This document shows, piece after piece, positions 50,116 to 58,896 of a stretch of DNA of 64,000 nucleotides. This stretch comes from an uncultured Clostridiaceae bacterium. Its GTDB lineage: Bacteria > Bacillota > Clostridia > TANB77 > CAG-508. Below the pieces are notes generated by a model. It saw nothing but the letters and a program-made list of their open reading frames with translations. It searched no databases and had not been told where the DNA came from. The stretch spans positions 1 through 64,000 of the forward strand of contig CAMPYH010000002.1 of assembly GCA_946998225.1 (NCBI GenBank), read 5' to 3'. Positions within the stretch are counted from its first letter, which is position 1; the number at the start of each line of letters is the position of its first letter. The position numbers were made by a program, and so were the translations under genes.

Positions 50116-51555
50116 ATGGACATTAAAGTATATAACTCACTTACTAGAAAAAAAGAAATATTTAAACCTGTAGAAAAAGGCGTTCTTAAAATGTACTCAT
50201 GTGGACCTACAGTCTACGATTATGTACATATAGGAAATTTAAGAGCGTACTTTTTCATGGATTTAATATGCAGGGTTTTTAAATTTAATGGATATAAAAT
50301 TCAAAATGTAATGAATATTACAGATGTAGGACATCTTGTTTCAGATGGAGATGAAGGTGAAGACAAAATGATAAAAGCTGCAAAAAAGGAAAATAAATCT
50401 CCATTTGATATAGCAAGATTTTATGAGGCTGAATTTTTAAAAGATATAGATAAATTAAATATAATAAGACCTTGGAAAATAGTAAGAGCAACTGAACATA
50501 TAAAACCAATGGAAGAATTTGTAAAAGAATTACTTAAAAATGGTTATGCATATGAAACTGAAAATACAATATATTTTGATACTTCTAAAGTAAATGATGG
50601 AAAACCAATACTTGGAACACAAATAGAAGGTAAAAAAGCTGGTGCAAGAATAGAGTTAGATAAAGAAAAGAAAAATCCAGAAGATTTTGCTCTTTGGATT
50701 AAAGCACCTGAAAACCATATAATGAAATGGGACAGCTTTTTTGGTAAAGCTTATCCAGGATGGCATCTAGAATGTTCTGTTATGTCAGAAATGTATTTAG
50801 GTAAAGTCTTTGATATCCATACAGGAGGCACAGATCATATTCCTGTACATCATGAAAATGAGATAAAACAATCTATTGGTAAAAACAACTGTGTACCTTC
50901 AAATTACTTTATGCATGTTGAGTTTTTGCAAGTTGATGGTACTAAAATGAGTAAGAGTTTAGGAAATATATATACATTAAAAACTCTTGAAGACAAAGGC
51001 TTTTCACCTTTAGATTTTAGATACTTTTTAATGCAAACAAGTTATAGAAAGTTAATTAACTTTACATTTGAATCATTAAATGCTTCTAAAATGGCACTTA
51101 ATAATTTAAGAAAAATATATATTGAACTTGAAGATAGTGTGCAAAAAGATTTAGATAAACTAAAAATAAGTGAAATAATAAATAGTGAAAAATATACAAA
51201 TTTATTAAATGAGTTTAAAGAAGCTATAAATGATGATTTAAATATAACAAAAGGTTTAAGCGTTATTTGGAATATATTAAAAGATGAAAATATAGCTAAT
51301 GATATAAAATATATCTTTTTGAAAAAAGCAGATGATGTTTTAGGACTTGATCTAGAAAATAGTAAAAATTACATTAAATTAGATAAAGACGAATTAGAAA
51401 TTACTGATGAATTAAAACAGCTTTTAGAAAGAAGAAAAAAAGCAAGAGAAAATAAAGATTTTGCTTTATCTGATGAAATTCGTGATATACTAAAAGAAAA
51501 AGGATATACTGTTATAGATCAAAAAGATGGTAAACAAATATTAAATAAGGAGTAA
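50116..51555 (+). CDS. cysS: Cysteinyl-tRNA synthetase
   Basis: Class I synthetase, 479 residues. The HIGH-type signature is HIGNLRAY and the KMSKS loop is TKMSKSLGN. The zinc site is formed by Cys in YSCGPTVYD, Cys in GWHLECSVMS, and His/Glu in TDHIPVHHENE. The C-terminal DALR-type helical domain ends with RRKKARENKDFALSDEIRDILKEKGY, typical of CysRS. It begins 17 bases after the PBP1A stop and ends two bases before the next gene. No T-box leader was found. Confidence 0.97.
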   Translation: MDIKVYNSLTRKKEIFKPVEKGVLKMYSCGPTVYDYVHIGNLRAYFFMDLICRVFKFNGYKIQNVMNITDVGHLVSDGDEGEDKMIKAAKKENKSPFDIARFYEAEFLKDIDKLNIIRPWKIVRATEHIKPMEEFVKELLKNGYAYETENTIYFDTSKVNDGKPILGTQIEGKKAGARIELDKEKKNPEDFALWIKAPENHIMKWDSFFGKAYPGWHLECSVMSEMYLGKVFDIHTGGTDHIPVHHENEIKQSIGKNNCVPSNYFMHVEFLQVDGTKMSKSLGNIYTLKTLEDKGFSPLDFRYFLMQTSYRKLINFTFESLNASKMALNNLRKIYIELEDSVQKDLDKLKISEIINSEKYTNLLNEFKEAINDDLNITKGLSVIWNILKDENIANDIKYIFLKKADDVLGLDLENSKNYIKLDKDELEITDELKQLLERRKKARENKDFALSDEIRDILKEKGYTVIDQKDGKQILNKE

Positions 51556-51557
51556 TA

Positions 51558-52673
51558 GTGAAAAAAGAAAGAATGAGCTTTTTTAAAAAATATTATATAT
51601 CTACATTTAATGTAGACAATTTTTCTAAAATAGCTGTATTAAAAGATAAAGGTAGAATGTATTTAACTTTTTTAATATTTATATTTTCGTTAATATTAAC
51701 ATGTATTTCACTTTCTGCATTTAAACCAATGTATTTAGATGAAATTAAAAAAATGCCAAATTTTAAAATTGAAAAAGGTAAGATTGAACTAGAGAAAAAT
51801 GAAAATTTAAATGAAAAAGATATAGCTAAATACAATAAGAAACTGTATAAAATAGACTTATCTTTTATAAATATATATCCAAATATAACTAATAGAGATT
51901 ATATTAAAATTAAAGATAATATTAGAGACTTAAAGATTGAAGAAATTGAAAAAGGGAAAAGCGATCTAGTAGAAAAATTCTTTATAGATATAGCTAAAGA
52001 AAACGATATGCCAGAATCTAAAATAAAAGAAGAAATAGAACTACTTGATGAAGTACCAGTTTTAATATTAAAAGATGGAATCTATTTTAATATATCTACA
52101 AGAAAATACATGCCTTTAAATCAATTTATTAAAGAAGATGTATTAACTAAAAAAGAACTAATAAATGTTTTTGATAATAATTTTAACAAAATTGTATTTG
52201 TACCATTTTATATGTCTATAGTAATAGTACTTTTCTTTGTTACAATTATTATGAAATTAGTAGCTGGAATATATATGAGTCTTGCAAGTTTAATATATAA
52301 AACTAACTTATATATGATTCCAAATATAAGAAGTAAAATATCTAATTATGGAATATCTGGAGCATTTACTTTATTTATAATACTTACAGCTCTATCAATT
52401 AAAAATATAATTCAAGGTATAGATGTGCTTCTTATATCTACATTTATATATATTATATATTTAAATATAATTACAAAAATATTATTAAATGATGTAAATA
52501 CTATAAAACAAATTAAACAATTTGAATTACAAACTGTAAATGGCTTACCTATTGATGAATTTTTTGATAATCTAGAAAAGGAAGCCAAAGATAAAAAAGA
52601 AAAACTAGATGAACTTAAAAAAGATGACGAAAAGGAAAAAGAAGATAAAGAAGAAAGCAAAGAAGAAAATTAG
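51558..52673 (+). CDS. DUF1189-like multi-pass membrane protein
   Basis: 371 residues, function unknown. The overall layout resembles DUF1189 proteins: a short basic start (FFKKYYISTFNVDNFSKI), a first membrane segment at about 34-54, an external domain to about 215 (including VPVLILKDGIYFN), four clustered membrane segments from about 217 to 320 (VPFYMSIVIVLFFVTIIMKLVAG onward), and a cytoplasmic tail of about 45 residues that is nearly all Lys, Glu and Asp. The GTG start is supported by AAGGAG five bases upstream. It lies between cysS and ftsH in a closely packed run. Confidence 0.7.
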   Translation: MKKERMSFFKKYYISTFNVDNFSKIAVLKDKGRMYLTFLIFIFSLILTCISLSAFKPMYLDEIKKMPNFKIEKGKIELEKNENLNEKDIAKYNKKLYKIDLSFINIYPNITNRDYIKIKDNIRDLKIEEIEKGKSDLVEKFFIDIAKENDMPESKIKEEIELLDEVPVLILKDGIYFNISTRKYMPLNQFIKEDVLTKKELINVFDNNFNKIVFVPFYMSIVIVLFFVTIIMKLVAGIYMSLASLIYKTNLYMIPNIRSKISNYGISGAFTLFIILTALSIKNIIQGIDVLLISTFIYIIYLNIITKILLNDVNTIKQIKQFELQTVNGLPIDEFFDNLEKEAKDKKEKLDELKKDDEKEKEDKEESKEEN

Positions 52674-52690
52674 AAAGGCAAGTATTTTAT

Positions 52691-54736
52691 ATGAATAAGA
52701 ACAATAAAAATAATTACGAAAATAATAATGAAGATAGTAATTTCATAGAAAAATATAAAAACACTATAATAGTTTCAGCACTTTTATTATTAGTTATATT
52801 AGGTAGCATAATATTTACTAATATGAAAAACAAAAAAGATAAAAAATATACATATAATGAATTTATAGAAAATTTATCTCAAAATACTGTAGAAAAGATA
52901 ACTACTGAATCAGGTAGTAAAAGCGTTATAGTAAGACTAAAAAGTGATGAAAGAATAAAAGAAGAAAACGAATTTAAAAAACAAATAGATACTCTTAAAG
53001 GTGATGAAAAAGCTAAAAAAGAGGAAGAGTTTAAGAAATATAAAGAAAAAAAGAAAAACGAACTAATAGATAAAGAAAATGATAAAAAAGAATTTTTAGC
53101 ATCTAAAAAGAAAAATGAAGATTTAAAAAAGAGAACTAAATCTTTAATTGTTCCAAATACAGAAACATTTTCAAATTTTGTACAAGATGAAATTAAAAAA
53201 GGAAATGATGCTATTTATGAAATAAATACACCACCTGTATATTTAAAAATAATAGATATGTTAATTAGCTTTTTACCATTAATATTATTTGGAGTTTTAG
53301 TATATTACACAATTAAAATGCAAAACTTTGGTGGTAAAAATAAATTTTATGATGATGATGCAAAACAAGAATCTAAAATAAAATTTAAAGATGTAGCAGG
53401 ACTTGATGAAGAAAAAGGTGAATTAGTAGAAATAGTAGACTTTCTTAAAAACCCAGATAAATATGCAAAAATGGGTGCAAAGATACCAAAAGGTGTACTT
53501 TTATATGGAGCACCAGGAACTGGTAAAACATTAGTTGTAAAAGCAATTGCAGGAGAGTCAGGAGTACCATTTATATCTATGAGTGGATCTGAGTTTGTTG
53601 AAATGTTTGCAGGTCTTGGAGCATCAAGAGTTAGAAAACTTTTTGAACAAGCAAGAAAAGTAGCTCCATGTATAATCTTTATAGATGAAATTGATGCTAT
53701 TGGTGCATCTAGAACTACTGGAGGATCTGGAGGAGATAGCGAAAACAATCAAACATTAAATCAATTACTTGTTGAAATGGATGGTTTCGAATCTAGTGAA
53801 AATATTATAGTTATAGCAGCTACAAATAGACCTGAACTTTTAGATCATGCTCTTTTAAGACCAGGTAGATTTGATAGACATATCGCAATACCAAAACCAG
53901 ATATAATTGGAAGAGAAGAGATATTAAAATTACATGCAGAGAATAAAAAAATAGCTGAAGATATAGATTTTAAAGCTCTTGCAGGTGATACAGCTGGATT
54001 TACTGGTGCAGATCTTGCAAATATATTAAACGAAGCTGCAATACATGCTACAAGATATAAAAGAGATGAAATAATTCAAGAAGATATTGAAGAAGCTATA
54101 AAGAAAGTAACAATTGGCTTAGAAAAGCAAAATAGAGTTGTATCTAAAAAAGATAAAAAAATAACTGCATATCATGAAGCAGGACACGCAATAGTAAGTA
54201 GATGTCTTAAAACAACTGAGAAAGTAAAGGAAGTATCTATAATTTCTCGTGGTATGGCTGGTGGATATACAATGTATCAATCAACAGAAGATAAGTCATA
54301 TATTTCAAAAACAGAATTATTCGAAAATATAATTACATTATTTGGAGGAAGGGCAGCTGAGGAGATATATATAAAAGATATATCTACAGGTGCAAGTAAT
54401 GACTTAAAAGTTGCTACAAATATTGCAAAAGAAATGGTTGTAGGTTATGGAATGAGTAATAAAATTGGACCTATATCTATGAATTTTGATGAACCATCAG
54501 ATTTAAATTTCTTTGGACTTGATATAACTAAAGAAACTGGAAATGAAATTAAAAAGATTCTTATTGATGGATATAAAGAAGCTATAAAAATACTTAAAGA
54601 ACAAGAAGATACAATACATGATTTAGCATCTGTATTAATTGAACAAGAAAAAATATCTGGAGATGAATTTGAAGAAATATTCTCAAAGAATCAAAAAGAT
54701 GATAAATATTCAGATAGTAGTTTTAGAGGTGAATAA
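52691..54736 (+). CDS. ftsH: ATP-dependent zinc metalloprotease FtsH
   Basis: Membrane AAA+ protease for quality control, 681 residues. It has two membrane segments at about 27-45 and 191-210. The AAA+ module has Walker A GAPGTGKT (273-280), Walker B IIFIDEIDAIG, and the second region of homology RPELLDHALLRPGRFDR. The zinc motif is HEAGH (495-499), with the third-ligand Asp in SNDLKVATNIAKEMV. Two oddities are present. The pore motif is FAG (306-308) where FVG is nearly universal. The external domain between the membrane helices contains a Lys/Glu-rich insertion at about 90-150 not found in typical FtsH. The next gene overlaps its stop by one base. Confidence 0.95.
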   Translation: MNKNNKNNYENNNEDSNFIEKYKNTIIVSALLLLVILGSIIFTNMKNKKDKKYTYNEFIENLSQNTVEKITTESGSKSVIVRLKSDERIKEENEFKKQIDTLKGDEKAKKEEEFKKYKEKKKNELIDKENDKKEFLASKKKNEDLKKRTKSLIVPNTETFSNFVQDEIKKGNDAIYEINTPPVYLKIIDMLISFLPLILFGVLVYYTIKMQNFGGKNKFYDDDAKQESKIKFKDVAGLDEEKGELVEIVDFLKNPDKYAKMGAKIPKGVLLYGAPGTGKTLVVKAIAGESGVPFISMSGSEFVEMFAGLGASRVRKLFEQARKVAPCIIFIDEIDAIGASRTTGGSGGDSENNQTLNQLLVEMDGFESSENIIVIAATNRPELLDHALLRPGRFDRHIAIPKPDIIGREEILKLHAENKKIAEDIDFKALAGDTAGFTGADLANILNEAAIHATRYKRDEIIQEDIEEAIKKVTIGLEKQNRVVSKKDKKITAYHEAGHAIVSRCLKTTEKVKEVSIISRGMAGGYTMYQSTEDKSYISKTELFENIITLFGGRAAEEIYIKDISTGASNDLKVATNIAKEMVVGYGMSNKIGPISMNFDEPSDLNFFGLDITKETGNEIKKILIDGYKEAIKILKEQEDTIHDLASVLIEQEKISGDEFEEIFSKNQKDDKYSDSSFRGE

Positions 54737-54954
54737 TGGATAATTCAAAAGCTGATAAAATAGCTATACTAACAATTATTATAGCTGTAATAATTATAAT
54801 AGGAATTGGTTTTTCTATGAGTGCTATAGTTAAAAATAGAAGAGAAGTTGAAAAAACAAGGAAAACTCCTGTTGGAGATGAAGAAAGAGAATTAATAAAA
54901 CAAAAATTAAATGAAAATTTTAATTCAAATATGGAGGAATTAAATGCTAGGTAA
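54736..54954 (+). CDS. Small single-pass membrane protein
   Basis: 72 residues: a membrane helix at about 8-31 (KIAILTIIIAVIIIIGIGF) and a charged cytoplasmic tail of about 40 residues. Its ATG overlaps the ftsH stop (TAATG) and its end overlaps tagO by 11 bases, so it is translated as part of the ftsH-tagO run. No family is recognised. The position suggests an accessory subunit of FtsH or of the lipid-linked sugar transferase, but this is only inference from context. Confidence 0.65.
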   Translation: MDNSKADKIAILTIIIAVIIIIGIGFSMSAIVKNRREVEKTRKTPVGDEERELIKQKLNENFNSNMEELNAR

Positions 54955-56077
54955 TTATATAATAGCTTTTATACTAGGCATACTTACAACATACATACTT
55001 ATGCCAAATGTAATAAGACTTGCTGAAAGAATAGGAGCAATAGATGTTCCAAAACTTCAAAGAAAAATACATAAAAGACCTACACCTAGATTAGGTGGAC
55101 TTGCAATAATAATTTCATTTATATTTTCTACAATATATTTATTATTACTTGCATATGTTGAAAAGACAATAAGTATATCTTTCTTTACAGAATATAAAAA
55201 GCAATTTTTAGGTATTGGAATATCAATATTTATTATAACTATAATGGGAGTTCTTGATGATTCAAAAGGACTAAATCCATTTATAAAATTAATAATGCAA
55301 TCAATGGCTGCTTTAATTACAATATACTGCGGTATAACTATTAAAAGTATAGATTTTTCTTCAACAGGCGTTATTAATTTAGGAAAAGTATTTACATATG
55401 TAATTTCATTTTTCTGGATAATTGGAATAATGAATTCTATTAATTTAATAGATGGTTTAAATTGCCTTTCAACAGGAATAGTAACTATAGCTTTAACTTC
55501 TTTACTATTCATATTTAAACTAAATTCATCACCTATTATTGCGACAATATTTGCAGTATCTTTACTAGGATCAATTATTGGATTTATACCATATAATAAA
55601 ACACCTGCAAGAAGCTTTGTAGGTGATACTGGTACTAATTTCTTAGGATATATGATAGCAGTTATATCTATTTTAGGTATAGCAAAAACATATACTTTAG
55701 GAATAATAATATCACCTGTAATTGCTTTAATACTTCCAATAGTAGATACAGTTTTTGCAATATTTAGAAGACTATTTACTAAAAAATCTCTTAAAGGAGT
55801 TTTTGAAGCAGATAAAGGACATTTACATCACAGATTATTAAATAAAGGTTTAACACCACACCAAGTTGTATATACTTTTTATCTAATAACTGCATGTTCA
55901 GGACTTCTTGCAATACTTCTATTAGAAGGAAATATAACTAAGATATTAACATTTGGATTAATAGTTACAATACTTACAGTTTTAGGTTTTAATGATATAT
56001 TAAAACAAATAAACGAAGAAAAAACTAAATATCTAGAAACAATTAAAGAGGAAGATAATGAAAAGAAAACTAAGTAG
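54944..56077 (+). CDS. tagO: Undecaprenyl-phosphate GlcNAc-1-phosphate transferase (TagO/WecA family)
   Basis: Starts wall polymer synthesis by moving a sugar-1-phosphate to undecaprenyl phosphate, 377 residues with about ten membrane segments. Motifs are KIHKRPTPRLGGLAI, the acidic metal-binding GVLDDSKGLNP, NSINLIDGLNCLSTG, FVGDTGTNFLGY, and the C-terminal KGHLHHRLLNKG that separates TagO/WecA from MraY. GGAGG precedes the ATG, overlapping the tiny upstream gene. ttcA overlaps its end by 20 bases. It most likely feeds teichoic-acid or capsule-like polymers, together with the polysaccharide-type genes downstream. Confidence 0.92.
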   Translation: MLGNYIIAFILGILTTYILMPNVIRLAERIGAIDVPKLQRKIHKRPTPRLGGLAIIISFIFSTIYLLLLAYVEKTISISFFTEYKKQFLGIGISIFIITIMGVLDDSKGLNPFIKLIMQSMAALITIYCGITIKSIDFSSTGVINLGKVFTYVISFFWIIGIMNSINLIDGLNCLSTGIVTIALTSLLFIFKLNSSPIIATIFAVSLLGSIIGFIPYNKTPARSFVGDTGTNFLGYMIAVISILGIAKTYTLGIIISPVIALILPIVDTVFAIFRRLFTKKSLKGVFEADKGHLHHRLLNKGLTPHQVVYTFYLITACSGLLAILLLEGNITKILTFGLIVTILTVLGFNDILKQINEEKTKYLETIKEEDNEKKTK

Positions 56078-56885
56078 ATCTGAAGAAATTTCTAGAAGTA
56101 TTATGACTAAATTTAGAAAAACAATTTATGCTCCATTTTTAAGAGCTTTAGATGAATATGATATGATTCAAGATGGAGATAATATTATGGTATGTATATC
56201 TGGAGGAAAGGATTCATTTTTACTTGCAAGATGTCTTCTAGAGATACAAAAATATGGTAATAAAAAGTTTAATTTAAACTTTGTTCTAATGGATCCTGGT
56301 TTCAAACCAGAAATATTAGATATTATAAAGGAAAATGCAAAACTTTTTGAAATAGATTTACAAATACATAAAACTAGAATATTTAAAATAGCTGAAAAGC
56401 AAGATAAAGGTGCATGTTATTTATGTGCAAAGATGAGGAGAGGAAGCCTTTATACTATTGCAGAGGAGATAGGTGCTAATAAAATAGCATTAGGACATCA
56501 TAATTCTGATGCAATAGAGACAATACTTTTAAATCTTTTTTGGGGTTCAGAGTTTAAAGCAATGATGCCAAAACTTAGAAGTTCAAATTTTAAAGGTTTA
56601 GAATTAATAAGACCACTATATTTAGTAAATGAAGAGGATATAATTGCTTGGCGTAATTACAATAATCTTGAATTTATTAAATGCGCATGTCCATTAACAA
56701 ATTACAAACAAAAAAGTGAAGGATTTTCAAAAAGAGATGAGGTAAAGAGCCTTATTAAAAATTTAAAAAAAGATAATCCTAATATAGAAAAAAGCATATT
56801 TAATGCTAGTGAAAATGTAAATTTAGATGCAATATCTAAATGGAAAATAAATGGTAAAATACATAGCTTTTTAGAGGATTATTAA
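56058..56885 (+). CDS. TtcA-family tRNA thiolation protein
   Basis: 275 residues. The PP-loop SGGKDS is at 48-53, the Cys pair CYLC at 121-124 (KGACYLCAKMRRG), GHHNSDAIETILLNL follows, and a late Cys pair reads KCACPL. TtcA makes 2-thiocytidine at position 32 of tRNA using an Fe-S cluster; in Gram-positives close relatives of uncertain substrate also exist. The gene overlaps tagO by 20 bases and uses GAGGA inside that gene. With the MnmA-type enzyme it gives the window two tRNA-thiolation functions. The family is sure; the exact nucleotide is not. Confidence 0.85.
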   Translation: MKRKLSRSEEISRSIMTKFRKTIYAPFLRALDEYDMIQDGDNIMVCISGGKDSFLLARCLLEIQKYGNKKFNLNFVLMDPGFKPEILDIIKENAKLFEIDLQIHKTRIFKIAEKQDKGACYLCAKMRRGSLYTIAEEIGANKIALGHHNSDAIETILLNLFWGSEFKAMMPKLRSSNFKGLELIRPLYLVNEEDIIAWRNYNNLEFIKCACPLTNYKQKSEGFSKRDEVKSLIKNLKKDNPNIEKSIFNASENVNLDAISKWKINGKIHSFLEDY

Positions 56886-56950
56886 TAAAAATACAGCATA
56901 CAAAAGATATATTAAATCAATATTAAAATATTATAGGAAGAATATCTAAA

Positions 56951-58870
56951 ATGGAAAGAAGTAGAAAACAAAAAAATATTATATTACAAATACAAAATTT
57001 AATATATTTATATCTAATCTTATTTCCAATTTTAGATGTTTTTTTGTATTTTGCATCTGTAGATAAAACTTCTTTAGTATATAAAAGTATAATATCTTTT
57101 CAATATGGATTTTTAATGATTATATCTTTATTTTATTTAACTAGAGCAAGTTTTAAAGAAAAAGTATATGCAGTATGTTTAACCATTTTATATATAGTTA
57201 TAAATAATGTTTTACGAGGTATATCTCTAAGCAAAAATATTGAATTAAATATATTAATAACTGGCTTAAATAGAGCATATTTAATTATTTTAGCTATATA
57301 TGTTTTATTTAAATCATTTTATAAAAAGCCTTTAGTAAAACTTAGTATGACTTTAAATTATGCAGCCTTTTTATACATATTAACATTACTTATAAGTATA
57401 ATAACTAAAACAGGAAATTTTGAATATATAGATAGTTTAAAACTTAAAAAAAGCTATTATGGTTGGTTTAATTCAAAAGATAGCATATATCTTTTAATCC
57501 ATTTATATTTGATAAGTGCATATATGTTTTTAAGAAACAAAAAAAACAAAAACTTCACAGCGTTTTTAATTTTAATTTTATCAATATTTTTAGGAATATT
57601 ATCTCAAGATAAAAAATTAAGAATATATGTTGTAGTTTTAGCTTTTATATATTTAACTTTAATATATATATGTAATGTAATATTAAGTAATCTTTTAAAA
57701 AGAGAAATTAAAGAAGAAAAAGAAAAGTATCTAGATAAATATTTAAAAGATGAAAAACAAAATATTAATAAGAAAACATATAGATGGTCAAAAATATTTA
57801 AAGATATATTTAATTACTTAAAGTTTTTAAAACCAGAATATATATTTAGTATTATAGGTCTTATGGTTTCAGTAATATCTGTAATTAAAAATCCAATTGA
57901 TTTAAATATGGTATATATATTTATAAGTATTTATATAATATATATCTTAAACTATTACATTAAGTTTAAGGAAATTAAAACAAATTATGAAAAATATAAA
58001 CTAGATGAATCTAGAAAATATTTTAGAGATGTTTTAGAAAGTAAAAAGAAAAATGAAACCAGTATACAAAAAAGACTTGAACTAGAATCAACAATAACAC
58101 TTCATGATATATTAGATAGAACACAATCAATATATCTAAATGCAAGTTTAAATGAAAAGATTAAGAAAAATATTTTAATTAATGTTTATGATCAAAAGGA
58201 TTTAAATGATGGATATTTAATTAGTATTTTAAATAATATAGGTTTAAATATACAAATTAATTTAATAATTAATAAATTAGAAAAAGAAAAATTAACTAGA
58301 AATAGAATATATACATATACAGGAAATAATAAATTTAATACATATATTTTAAACAAAAATATATTTGTAAAAGATAATATTAATGTATCTAAATTTAAAA
58401 ATATATATTTTAATTTATTAAATAATGTTTCTACTAATTTATTTATTAAATTAAATAAGTTAGATTTAACTGAAAGAAAAATAACATATATAAATATTGA
58501 AGATATAAATAGATTAAAAAAAGAAAATACAAAAAGAAAAAAAGAAATTTTATGGATCACAAATAAAGATAATTTTAATTGGAGTTTTAAAGAAAAAAGA
58601 AGCGTTAAAAAGATAATAGATGAAAATATTATGTGTAATTATTACACAGATATAATTATAGAAAATAGTTTAGTATATGATGAGTTATTAAATTATACAA
58701 ATGAAAGAATATACTATAAACAAAAAGAATTATCTGAATTTAAGAGTGATACAAACATAATAAATAGAATAAGCTTTATTAAGCTACACAATATAAAAAC
58801 TAATAAAGATAAAGAAGAAGATAATATTAATGGAGTAAAACTAATAAGGAAAATATTATTCTTAGATTAA
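56951..58870 (+). CDS. Polytopic membrane protein, O-antigen ligase-like N-terminal half
   Basis: 639 residues. The first 340 hold about eleven membrane segments; KKSYYGWFNSKDSIYLLIHLYLIS resembles the GWFxSANE-type motif of O-antigen ligase/polymerase family proteins. The C-terminal 290 residues are soluble-looking and very rich in Lys, Asn and Ile, without a recognised domain. It stands downstream of tagO and ttcA and 26 bases before another large unknown gene, so a role in surface polysaccharide assembly is plausible. Extreme AT codon use limits recognition. The start lacks a strong ribosome site (AGGAAGAATATCTAAA before the ATG). Confidence 0.6.
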   Translation: MERSRKQKNIILQIQNLIYLYLILFPILDVFLYFASVDKTSLVYKSIISFQYGFLMIISLFYLTRASFKEKVYAVCLTILYIVINNVLRGISLSKNIELNILITGLNRAYLIILAIYVLFKSFYKKPLVKLSMTLNYAAFLYILTLLISIITKTGNFEYIDSLKLKKSYYGWFNSKDSIYLLIHLYLISAYMFLRNKKNKNFTAFLILILSIFLGILSQDKKLRIYVVVLAFIYLTLIYICNVILSNLLKREIKEEKEKYLDKYLKDEKQNINKKTYRWSKIFKDIFNYLKFLKPEYIFSIIGLMVSVISVIKNPIDLNMVYIFISIYIIYILNYYIKFKEIKTNYEKYKLDESRKYFRDVLESKKKNETSIQKRLELESTITLHDILDRTQSIYLNASLNEKIKKNILINVYDQKDLNDGYLISILNNIGLNIQINLIINKLEKEKLTRNRIYTYTGNNKFNTYILNKNIFVKDNINVSKFKNIYFNLLNNVSTNLFIKLNKLDLTERKITYINIEDINRLKKENTKRKKEILWITNKDNFNWSFKEKRSVKKIIDENIMCNYYTDIIIENSLVYDELLNYTNERIYYKQKELSEFKSDTNIINRISFIKLHNIKTNKDKEEDNINGVKLIRKILFLD

Positions 58871-58896
58871 TTAATATTATATAAATAAGGGAAAAT

